From positions 1 to 5,285 of the forward strand of contig JAGLQD010000434.1 in NCBI GenBank assembly GCA_023136985.1: 5,285 nt of DNA, given 5' to 3'. Positions 1-5,285 of the stretch are shown piece after piece. A model generated the notes under the pieces. It was not told the origin of the DNA. It was given only the letters and a program-made list of their open reading frames with translations, and did no database searches. The translations under genes were made by a program, and so were the position numbers. Every line of letters begins with the position of its first letter. Position 1 is the first letter of the stretch. The DNA is from Candidatus Sabulitectum sp. Lineage in GTDB: Bacteria > Fermentibacterota > Fermentibacteria > Fermentibacterales > JCC-6.

Positions 1-584
1 ATTCTGGCAGGAATGATCCCCATGCCCAGAGGATAAATGATCGGACTTGCATAAAACCAGGCGAGAAGGATAACCTCAAGAAACTGTGATACATCCCGGT
101 AGTACACATTGCCCACGGATATCATCATACTGAACCCGGCAGTCATAGCAGCCAGAAGTATCACGGCAATCGGAAGGGTAACAAGAGAAAGATTCGGAGT
201 GTGCCCGAAAGCTATAAGTAGAACTTCCAGCACTCCAAGTGCCATAAGCATATGAACTGCATTTGCTATCACTGATGAAACAGGCAGCGCAACCCTGGGA
301 AAGTAAATTGATCGAATCAGCTTCTGATTATCAAGAAGGGTCTTTGTAGAGGCTGAAAGCGAAGCTGCAAAGAAATTCCAGGGCAGAAGACCTGTAAGAA
401 GAAAAAGCGAAAAGTGTTCTATCGCACCGCCGAACCGAAGTATCCTGGTAAAAACAACGGTGTAGACAACCATGCTGAAAAGAGGTTTAAGCAGAAACCA
501 GAGAAAACCCAGGAAACTTCTTTTGTACCGGACCTTCAGATCCTTTTCCACCAGGCTCTTCATCAACAGGAGTCCACCGGTCAT
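1..584 (-). CDS. ABC-2 family polysaccharide/O-antigen export permease (Wzm/TagG-like), 3' end cut off
   Basis: This is the inner-membrane permease subunit of an ABC exporter that would move an undecaprenyl-linked polysaccharide or similar surface glycan across the membrane, paired with an ATPase (Wzt/TagH type) not in the window. The 194 visible residues carry the family pattern. An amphipathic N-terminus runs into DLKVRYKRSFLGFLWFLLKP (about 15-34). GLLPWNFFAASL follows at 65-76, IYFPRVALPVSSV at 93-105, GNVYYRDV at 158-165 and ASPIIYP at 179-185, with hydrophobic spans between. Relatives are about 255-280 residues, so roughly 60-85 C-terminal residues lie beyond base 1. The ATG at 584 overlaps the plsY stop as ATGA, which argues for translational coupling. 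A second ATG at 563 (residue 8), preceded by GGTGGA, is an alternative start. The exported substrate cannot be told from the permease. The family assignment is firm; the substrate is inference. Confidence 0.9.
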   Translation of the reverse strand, partial: MTGGLLLMKSLVEKDLKVRYKRSFLGFLWFLLKPLFSMVVYTVVFTRILRFGGAIEHFSLFLLTGLLPWNFFAASLSASTKTLLDNQKLIRSIYFPRVALPVSSVIANAVHMLMALGVLEVLLIAFGHTPNLSLVTLPIAVILLAAMTAGFSMMISVGNVYYRDVSQFLEVILLAWFYASPIIYPLGMGIIPAR

Positions 585-1168
585 TTTTTACCGATCTTCC
601 TCTCGGTGCCGCTGATAATCCTCCCGATATTGGCTCTGTGGGTTACCAGTATTGCAAGAGCAATAATGCTGAGGACTATTTCAGGATACTCAGGCGCATT
701 GAACAGAATTCCAAAGAATGGCAGAGAAAGCCCTGCAGCAACACTTCCCAGTGAAACCATTCTAAACAGCGCGAGCAACAGAATAAACAACCCGAGAGCG
801 CATAGAACCGGATATGTGGAAAGCACCAGAAGTGCTCCCAGAGCAGTAGCAACACCTTTACCGCCCTTGAACCCGAACCATGGCATAAATACATGACCGC
901 ATACAGCAGCAATAACAACAGCGCTTGGCAACCAGGCGTGAGCTGATCCCGCATAGGTCACCAGTAACACCGGAGCAGCACCCTTTGCGGAATCCAGCAG
1001 CATTCCAGCAATACCCATGACTGTTCCGCTTGTGCGCAGAAGGTTTGTGGCCCCGGGGTTACCAGAGCCGTGCTCCCGCAGATCAACACCTTTAAGCCTG
1101 CCGAGCAACCACGAGAAAGGAATCGAACCACAGAAAAAAGCGATCAGGATATAGATCGCAGGATGCAT
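581..1168 (-). CDS. plsY: Glycerol-3-phosphate acyltransferase PlsY
   Basis: PlsY is an integral membrane enzyme that transfers an acyl chain from acyl-phosphate (made by PlsX) to the sn-1 position of glycerol-3-phosphate, giving lysophosphatidic acid, the entry step of phospholipid synthesis. At 195 residues it has the usual family length. The conserved loops are all present: GSIPFSWLLGR (14-24, with the Ser and Pro of motif 1), the phosphate-binding HGSGNPGATNLLRTSG (33-48), LDSAKG (58-63), GHVFMPWFGFKGGKGVAT (91-108) and HRANIGRIISGTE (177-189). Hydrophobic segments lie between them, as expected for the multi-span fold. The start ATG shares one base with the der stop (TGATG). There is no strong Shine-Dalgarno sequence, so translation probably depends on ribosomes finishing der. 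The stop overlaps the next gene's ATG (ATGA). No key residue appears to be missing. Confidence 0.97.
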   Translation of the reverse strand: MHPAIYILIAFFCGSIPFSWLLGRLKGVDLREHGSGNPGATNLLRTSGTVMGIAGMLLDSAKGAAPVLLVTYAGSAHAWLPSAVVIAAVCGHVFMPWFGFKGGKGVATALGALLVLSTYPVLCALGLFILLLALFRMVSLGSVAAGLSLPFFGILFNAPEYPEIVLSIIALAILVTHRANIGRIISGTERKIGKK

Positions 1169-2466
1169 CAGTGTTCACGCTTTCTGTAAACGATCTTCAA
1201 TGGAACCCCGTTCATATTCAATGCTTCGTGCATCTGGTTCTCAAAATAACTCTTGTAGTTATCCGGGATCAGGTCTGCTCGCGAAACGAAAACAACCAGA
1301 ACCGGCGGAGTGTCTTTTACCTGAGTTATGTAGAAGAACTTAAGCATCTTTCCCTTGGGGGACGGAGGCTGAATTGTGTTTACAATAGTTCTCATTATCT
1401 TGTTGAGTTTTGCGGTGGAAATCTGGATCTTGCGCCTCTCGGCAACGGAAAGAACCATGGGAAGAAGTCGGCCCATGCCCTGACCCTCAAGGGCACTGGT
1501 GAAGAATATCGGAATCCATTTCGCAAGAGGAAATCTCTGAACAACGCTTCGTATCCACAGATGCCTGTCCAGGCCAAGGTCAACTTTGTTCACGCAGAGC
1601 AGAAGCCCTTTGCCCATTTCCCATGCTCTTGTGGCCAGCCTCAAATCCTGAGTAGTGGGATACTCATTGCCATCAAGAACCACAACTACAACGTCGGCAC
1701 TGCCTACACTTTTCCAGGAACGGAGAGTGCTGTAGAACTCGATATCCTCCATCTTCCTGGATTTTCTGCGAAGACCCGCTGTGTCAATAAGACGGAAATT
1801 GGTCTCTTTCCAGGTGAGATATGAATCGATTGAGTCTCTTGTTGTTCCAGCCACAGGCGTAACGATATTCCGTTCATCATCCAGAAGACGATTCACTATG
1901 GAGCTTTTGCCTACATTAGGCCTGCCTATTACAGCTACAGAAACTCCATCAAAATCAGGATTCTCAACCACTGGCAGGTCGCGGATCACTTCATCGAGAA
2001 GATCACCAACGCCAAGCCCGTGAGCAGCACTGATCGGCCATGGCTTTCCAAGGCCCAAGGCTGTAAATTCGTGTTCCATGCCAAGTCGCTCGTAGGTATC
2101 TATTTTGTACACAGCAAGCAGACACGGCAGCCCGCTTTTTCTTACAAGTTCAACAGCAGCTTGATCAAACGGGTGAATCCCTTCGGTGCCATCCACAAGA
2201 AGAATGATAACCTGCGCCTCCTGTACTGCCAGATGCACCTGCTTTACAATTGCTTCCTGAAAAGGATCATCACTTCCCGGAGAAAGACCTCCGGTATCTA
2301 CAGCAATAAAATTAACTCCGCCCCACTCACCCGTACCTATTTTACGATCGCGTGTAACACCTGCTTCATTATCAACAATGGCGGTTCTTCCACCAATCAA
2401 TCTATTGAAAAGCGAAGACTTGCCCACGTTTACCCGGCCTATAATGGCCACTACTGGCAGATCCAT
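1168..2466 (-). CDS. der: Ribosome-assembly GTPase Der (EngA), with atypical G4 motif in its first GTPase domain
   Basis: Der (EngA) is a cytoplasmic tandem GTPase needed for maturation of the 50S ribosomal subunit. With the start chosen here it has 432 residues, close to the shorter family members (about 436 in Bacillus). GTPase domain 1 (about 4-165) has GRVNVGKSS (10-18), GVTRD (36-40), DTGG (57-60), then YKID (120-123) where NKxD is expected, and ISAAHG (145-150). Domain 2 (about 175-345) is fully canonical: GRPNVGKSS (181-189), GTTRD (207-211), DTAG (228-231), NKVD (293-296) and TSA (323-325). The Asn linked to potassium activation in this GTPase class is present in both P-loops. A KH-like domain ends the protein (about 350-432). 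The frame is open to an ATG at 2526, but the ATG at 2466 follows a perfect AGGAGGTG at 8-base spacing and begins exactly where homologues do (MDLPVVAIIG). It is the first gene of the leftward operon. Confidence 0.97.
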   Translation of the reverse strand: MDLPVVAIIGRVNVGKSSLFNRLIGGRTAIVDNEAGVTRDRKIGTGEWGGVNFIAVDTGGLSPGSDDPFQEAIVKQVHLAVQEAQVIILLVDGTEGIHPFDQAAVELVRKSGLPCLLAVYKIDTYERLGMEHEFTALGLGKPWPISAAHGLGVGDLLDEVIRDLPVVENPDFDGVSVAVIGRPNVGKSSIVNRLLDDERNIVTPVAGTTRDSIDSYLTWKETNFRLIDTAGLRRKSRKMEDIEFYSTLRSWKSVGSADVVVVVLDGNEYPTTQDLRLATRAWEMGKGLLLCVNKVDLGLDRHLWIRSVVQRFPLAKWIPIFFTSALEGQGMGRLLPMVLSVAERRKIQISTAKLNKIMRTIVNTIQPPSPKGKMLKFFYITQVKDTPPVLVVFVSRADLIPDNYKSYFENQMHEALNMNGVPLKIVYRKREH

Positions 2467-2557
2467 TCCGCACACCTCCTGAATTTGCAAAACATTGAGG
2501 GGGAATATACTTTCACGACTCTGCACCGCGTTAGTTTTCGGATTATATTAGCGAATC
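2467..2557. promoter_or_regulatory. Divergent intergenic region with candidate promoters for der and for the cyclase gene
   Basis: These 91 bases separate two genes that point away from each other, so promoters for both must lie here or inside the neighbouring coding ends. Near the cyclase start is an AT-rich near-palindromic patch, GATTATATTA (2541-2550). On the plus strand it gives TATATT (2544-2549), 8 bases before the cyclase ATG. On the minus strand it gives a perfect TATAAT (2547-2542), about 75 bases before the der ATG. A second minus-strand TATATT lies at 2509-2504, closer to der. I could not find a convincing TTGACA-like -35 element at 16-18 bases for any of them. A different sigma-factor preference or an activator is therefore possible. 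The -10 calls are visual matches only; the presence of promoters in the region follows from the gene layout. Confidence 0.45.
2473..2480 (-). promoter_or_regulatory. Strong Shine-Dalgarno of der, decides the start
   Basis: On the minus strand this reads AGGAGGTG. Eight bases separate AGGAGG from the ATG at 2466. It settles the start of der 60 bases inside the longest open frame, whose upstream ATG at 2526 would add 20 residues not expected in the family. Confidence 0.88.
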
Positions 2558-4603
2558 ATGAAAAAACTGATATTCATTATTGCCGGCATTTCAACACTGC
2601 TTTTTATGGCTCTCCACATGAGTAACTACGAGAGAGAGCTGGAGCACCTCACCCTGGACCTTAGGTTTAACCTCTTCCCTGACCTCGATTCTGTAAATGA
2701 CAGCATAGTAATAATCGGCGTGGATGACGCATCACTGGAATCAATGAACTGGCTGGGGTGGCCATGGCCAAGACAGATATGGTCGGACATAACTGCATTC
2801 CTCTACCGGTCAGGTGTTCAGGTTGTTTACTTCGATATCACCTTTTCTACAAGTTCAACATTCTCCGCCGGTGAAGACAGCGTGTTCGGCGCAGTTGCCG
2901 AAAGAGGGAATACCGTTTTCATAACCGGACTGGGTCGGGAAGAGGGCCAGCCCATACCGGAGAATGCACTGATTGATATTGATATACCACAGGGAAATGT
3001 GACTCCTTTCAGATTTGCTTCGCCTCCAGTGGAAGCTATCGCAGCAGGCGCTGCCTTACTGGCCTCACCTTATGCTTTCCCTGACCCTGACGGAATATTC
3101 AGGAAGACTCCTCTGTTTTTCCCCACTGCAAACGGTGCTGTACCCTCTCCTGCACTTGCAATCGCAATGCTCTTCAGAGACGATCGTAATGTTTCCCTGC
3201 AGAACAATGCTCTGCTCTGGAGTAACTCAGAAATACCCCTTACCGAAGATTATGAAATGCAAGTGAGATTTGCAGGGTCAGCAGGCAGCTACCGGGCAAT
3301 CAGTGTGGCTGATCTGTTTTCTGCAATGTCAGGTGACACAACAGCACTTCAACCATCGTCTCTCGCAGGTAAAATTGTGATGATCGGTTACACAGCCTCT
3401 GATCTGATGGATCTTAAACCCATACCGTATTCCGCAAGATGCCCGGGTGTAGAGGTTATTGCCAATGCGGTAGACAATGTTCTCACAGGCAGACATGTGG
3501 CAACCCATGGTTTTATCACAACACTTTTTATTACGCTCTTACTCAGTCTTGCTGTTGCATCAGCTCTTGTATTCATTCCCAGAGTTATTCCTGCTTCACT
3601 TACCGGACTGTTCGTTATTCTGGCATATGGTGCGGTTTGCCTGTATGCCTTCAAAGATTTTGACCTGTGGCTCAAGGCTGTACCTCCTCTTGCTTCGGGT
3701 ATTCTTACGCTTCTTGGCGGATCGATTGTTGCCTACCAGTACGCTACAAAAGACAAGAAATTTCTGAAAGCTGCTTTTTCACAATACCTTTCCCCTGCCA
3801 TCGTCTCTCTGGTTGCAAAGAATCCTGAGATGCTTAAGCTTGGTGGAGAGAAGAAAGTAATGACGGCATTTTTCAGCGACATTGCAGGATTTACAACCAT
3901 AAGTGAGAAACTTGATCCAACTGATCTTGTAAAACTGCTTAACATCTACCTTACAGAGATGACGGATATCATTCTGGAATCAGGCGGTACCGTGGACAAG
4001 TTTGAAGGGGATGCAATCATCGCTTTCTGGGGAGCCCCGGTGGAGTATGAAGACCATGCACTGCGGGCTGTGACCTCTGCTCTGGAATGCCAGAGGATCC
4101 ACGCCGATCTTAACAGGCGTCTCAAGGAAATTAATTTCCCTGAGCTTCATACCAGGATGGGTCTTGCAAGTGGTTCCATGGTAGTGGGAAACATGGGCAG
4201 TAACAAGCGATTCGATTACACAATGATGGGGACAGACGTCAACCTGGCAAGTCGCCTTGAAGGGGTCAACAAGGTCTACAGTACTCCTATTCTTATATCA
4301 AATGCCACAAAAGAGTTTCTTCCAGAAAGCATAAAATGCAGAGAGATCGACACGGTTATGGTCATGGGCCAGAAAACACCGGTCACAATATGGGAACCGG
4401 TTCTGAAAATGCCGGCTTTCGCAGAGAAGTACAATCAAGCCCTGCAACTGTACAGAAACGGTGACTTCCCACTGGCAATGAAGCAGTTCCTTGAAATAGA
4501 AGAAGACGGACCTTCAAGAACCATGTCTTCAAGATGCAGAAAGTTCATCCGGGACGGCACTCCTTCAGACTGGGAAGGAACATGGGTTCTTACATCAAAG
4601 TAG
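2558..4603 (+). CDS. Membrane-bound CHASE2-domain class III adenylate cyclase
   Basis: This is a predicted sensor that makes cAMP from ATP in response to an unknown signal outside the cytoplasmic membrane. One transmembrane helix (about 3-20) is followed by a periplasmic CHASE2 domain (about 28-310) and three transmembrane helices (about 317-340, 343-365, 372-394). The cytoplasmic class III cyclase domain (about 430-610) follows. Its catalytic set looks complete: metal-binding Asp441 (FFSDIAGFT) and Asp485 (FEGDAIIAFWGAP), adenine-selecting Lys481 paired with Thr555 (DYTMMG), and transition-state Asn562 and Arg566 (VNLASRLE). The Lys/Thr pair points to ATP rather than GTP and to the bicarbonate-type IIIb subgroup. 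A TPR-like tail (about 620-664) ends in DWEGTWVLTSK, an ending I recall from CHASE2 cyclases. An in-frame TAG at 2549-2551 fixes the start at 2558, yet no Shine-Dalgarno precedes it. The downstream SH3 and probable protease genes may be co-transcribed. Confidence 0.95.
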   Translation: MKKLIFIIAGISTLLFMALHMSNYERELEHLTLDLRFNLFPDLDSVNDSIVIIGVDDASLESMNWLGWPWPRQIWSDITAFLYRSGVQVVYFDITFSTSSTFSAGEDSVFGAVAERGNTVFITGLGREEGQPIPENALIDIDIPQGNVTPFRFASPPVEAIAAGAALLASPYAFPDPDGIFRKTPLFFPTANGAVPSPALAIAMLFRDDRNVSLQNNALLWSNSEIPLTEDYEMQVRFAGSAGSYRAISVADLFSAMSGDTTALQPSSLAGKIVMIGYTASDLMDLKPIPYSARCPGVEVIANAVDNVLTGRHVATHGFITTLFITLLLSLAVASALVFIPRVIPASLTGLFVILAYGAVCLYAFKDFDLWLKAVPPLASGILTLLGGSIVAYQYATKDKKFLKAAFSQYLSPAIVSLVAKNPEMLKLGGEKKVMTAFFSDIAGFTTISEKLDPTDLVKLLNIYLTEMTDIILESGGTVDKFEGDAIIAFWGAPVEYEDHALRAVTSALECQRIHADLNRRLKEINFPELHTRMGLASGSMVVGNMGSNKRFDYTMMGTDVNLASRLEGVNKVYSTPILISNATKEFLPESIKCREIDTVMVMGQKTPVTIWEPVLKMPAFAEKYNQALQLYRNGDFPLAMKQFLEIEEDGPSRTMSSRCRKFIRDGTPSDWEGTWVLTSK

Positions 4604-4664
4604 GTTCTTTACATATATTTACACAAATTCCGATGGAAAGTAAATCATATTGACAGGAGGAAAT
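4604..4664 (+). promoter_or_regulatory. Gap before the SH3 gene, with weak -10-like hexamer and no terminator
   Basis: The 61 bases between the cyclase stop and the SH3 gene hold no hairpin followed by a T-run, so read-through from the cyclase is likely. A TATATT hexamer at 4614-4619 resembles the one before the cyclase and could be a -10 element of an internal promoter. No clear -35 sequence accompanies it. The end of the gap is the ribosome binding site of the next gene. Confidence 0.25.
4655..4660 (+). promoter_or_regulatory. Shine-Dalgarno of the SH3-domain gene
   Basis: A perfect AGGAGG stands four bases before the ATG at 4665. The spacing is slightly short but usable. It favours that ATG over the in-frame TTG at 4650, which lies upstream of the Shine-Dalgarno and would spoil the n-region of the signal peptide. 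Confidence 0.85.
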
Positions 4665-5144
4665 ATGAAGGTTTTAATAATGCTTATTGTGACTCTTGCA
4701 GTGCTTGCAGGAAGTGCGATCGCAGAGGATACGCCGATTGAAGTAGGTGGAACTGCCACCGTTATGATCCGGGAACAGTACATCTTCCCCACGCCCGTTT
4801 TCTACGCCCAGCCGGTGGGAGAGCTTGTTTTTGGCTCGGTTGTGGACATAACCGGTGGGCAGGGTGACTGGTTCAGCATTGAAGCCGATAACGGAATTGA
4901 AGGCTGGGCTCACACAACAGCTCTAACTGGAGCAGTTCTTTCACAGGGTTCTCAGGGGACCGATGACAGCGACATGATCATGCTTGCAGGACGAGGTTTC
5001 AACAGTGATGTTGAAAGTTCCTATGCTTCAGGCAAGGATCTTCCCTGGGATGAAGTGGATGCCATAGAAAATATCACTGTTGAACCGGCAGATCTTGAAG
5101 TTTTCCTGGTTGAAGGTCTTCTTCTGGACGGAGGCACAGAATGA
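4665..5144 (+). CDS. Secreted acidic bacterial SH3-domain protein
   Basis: This 159-residue protein starts with a clear Sec signal peptide: MK, a hydrophobic core at about 3-16, and a likely cut after SAIA at residue 20. There is no lipobox Cys, so it is probably soluble in the periplasm or released. Residues about 29-88 fit a bacterial SH3 (SH3b) domain: a conserved start with paired Pro-containing strands, VGELVFGSVVDI (51-62), GDWFSIE (67-73) and the closing GIEGWAHTTALT (77-88). SH3b domains usually bind peptidoglycan or proteins. The tail (about 104-152) contains GRGFNSDVESSY and a Trp/Asp/Glu-rich stretch through FLVEGLL; I recall similar tails in SH3 proteins encoded beside M48 proteases, but have not searched. 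After the signal peptide there are 26 Asp/Glu and only 3 Lys/Arg, so it is strongly acidic. Its stop overlaps the next gene (ATGA), suggesting the two products work together. The exact role is unknown. Confidence 0.85.
   Translation: MKVLIMLIVTLAVLAGSAIAEDTPIEVGGTATVMIREQYIFPTPVFYAQPVGELVFGSVVDITGGQGDWFSIEADNGIEGWAHTTALTGAVLSQGSQGTDDSDMIMLAGRGFNSDVESSYASGKDLPWDEVDAIENITVEPADLEVFLVEGLLLDGGTE
5130..5134 (+). promoter_or_regulatory. Shine-Dalgarno of the last gene, inside the SH3 coding end
   Basis: GGAGG lies six bases before the ATG at 5141 and within the last codons of the SH3 gene. It supports the ATGA-overlapping start over the in-frame ATG at 5165. Confidence 0.75.
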
Positions 5145-5285
5145 CGGCAATTCTTCTTATAGCCATGCTGGCCTTCGGGTTTGGTGATATTTTAGATGTA
5201 GTTGAAAGTGATGAACTTGCCAGCGCTGTTACTGTTTACCAGGCGTTTGATGAAGCCAACCGTGAAATAACAGCAACAGAAGAGT
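5141..5285 (+). CDS. N-terminus of an exported protein, possibly an M48-type metalloprotease (cut by window end)
   Basis: Only 48 residues are visible. They begin with a short hydrophobic stretch (residues 3-14) that could be a signal peptide, although its n-region lacks the usual Lys or Arg. An acidic helical segment follows (GDILDVVESDEL, then VTVYQAFDEANREITATEE). Periplasmic M48 (Ste24-like) metalloproteases commonly start this way, with a helix of this kind leading into an ITxEEE-like segment before the protease fold. An SH3-domain gene directly upstream is also a context I associate with them. The diagnostic HExxH zinc motif would lie beyond the window, so the family call is inference. 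The ATGA overlap and the GGAGG six bases upstream support the start and coupling to the SH3 gene. Confidence 0.5.
   Translation, partial: MTAILLIAMLAFGFGDILDVVESDELASAVTVYQAFDEANREITATEE

Noticed and set aside
414..896. Open plus-strand frame of 160 codons across the permease/plsY junction
   Set aside because: It is antisense to two well-recognised genes, has no recognisable domain and no Shine-Dalgarno, and its sequence is low in family-like motifs.
1171..1824. Open plus-strand frame of 217 codons antisense to der
   Set aside because: It lies entirely opposite a conserved GTPase gene, and its translation shows no domain or coherent hydrophobic pattern.
2467..2526. Longer Der start at the ATG at 2526
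   Set aside because: The extra 20 residues are not expected in the family, and a perfect Shine-Dalgarno precedes the internal ATG at 2466.
2020..2625. Open plus-strand frame of 201 codons opposite the der start, running into the cyclase gene
   Set aside because: It spans the divergent promoter region and overlaps both real starts; the translation looks random.
4628..4638. TTCC-GAT-GGAA inverted repeat as a terminator
   Set aside because: A four-base stem with a three-base loop and no T-run is too weak to terminate transcription.
4650..4664. TTG start at 4650 for the SH3 protein
   Set aside because: It lies upstream of the AGGAGG that serves the ATG at 4665, and would add an acceptor-poor MTGGN before a normal signal peptide.
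4650..4678. TTGACA, 17-base spacer, TTTAAT as a promoter
   Set aside because: The match is good, but transcription would begin inside the SH3 coding region past its Shine-Dalgarno, and the TTGACA is partly the ribosome binding site. It is most likely chance.

Overview
The window carries two divergent gene groups separated by a 91-base intergenic region (about 2467-2557). Every stretch longer than 100 bases is coding. I see no RNA genes, CRISPR arrays, insertion sequences or long repeats. Gene content is typical of a free-living, envelope-rich bacterium. The genes look Gram-negative-like: a CHASE2 receptor cyclase, a Wzm/TagG-type polysaccharide exporter and secreted SH3 and probable M48 proteins. 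Base composition is moderate, and the style is that of an uncultivated lineage. I cannot assign the phylum from sequence alone; a group near the FCB bacteria is only a guess.

Leftward (minus-strand) group, 2466 down to 1: der (two-domain ribosome-assembly GTPase), then plsY (acyl-phosphate:glycerol-3-phosphate acyltransferase, the first step of phospholipid synthesis), then an ABC-2 family permease of the polysaccharide/O-antigen export type, cut by the window edge. The junctions are TGATG (der/plsY) and ATGA (plsY/permease), so this is almost certainly one translationally coupled operon. It links ribosome maturation, membrane lipid supply and cell-surface polysaccharide export. The first GTPase domain of Der has an unusual guanine-recognition motif (YKID where NKxD is expected).

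Rightward (plus-strand) group, 2558 to 5285: a 681-residue membrane adenylate cyclase (N-terminal transmembrane helix, periplasmic CHASE2 sensor, three transmembrane helices, class III catalytic domain, TPR-like tail). It is followed after 61 bases by a small secreted, very acidic SH3-domain protein. That gene overlaps by ATGA a third gene, cut by the window edge, whose exported N-terminus resembles the start of periplasmic M48-type metalloproteases. The likely theme is envelope sensing or quality control, with the cyclase reporting to the cytoplasm through cAMP. That functional link is inferred from gene order only.

The most interesting points are the YKID substitution in Der, the cyclase start with no Shine-Dalgarno sequence and a possible leaderless transcript, the cyclase/SH3/protease module, and the placement of a polysaccharide-export permease in a der-plsY operon. 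I did not find strong evidence for a wholly new system.
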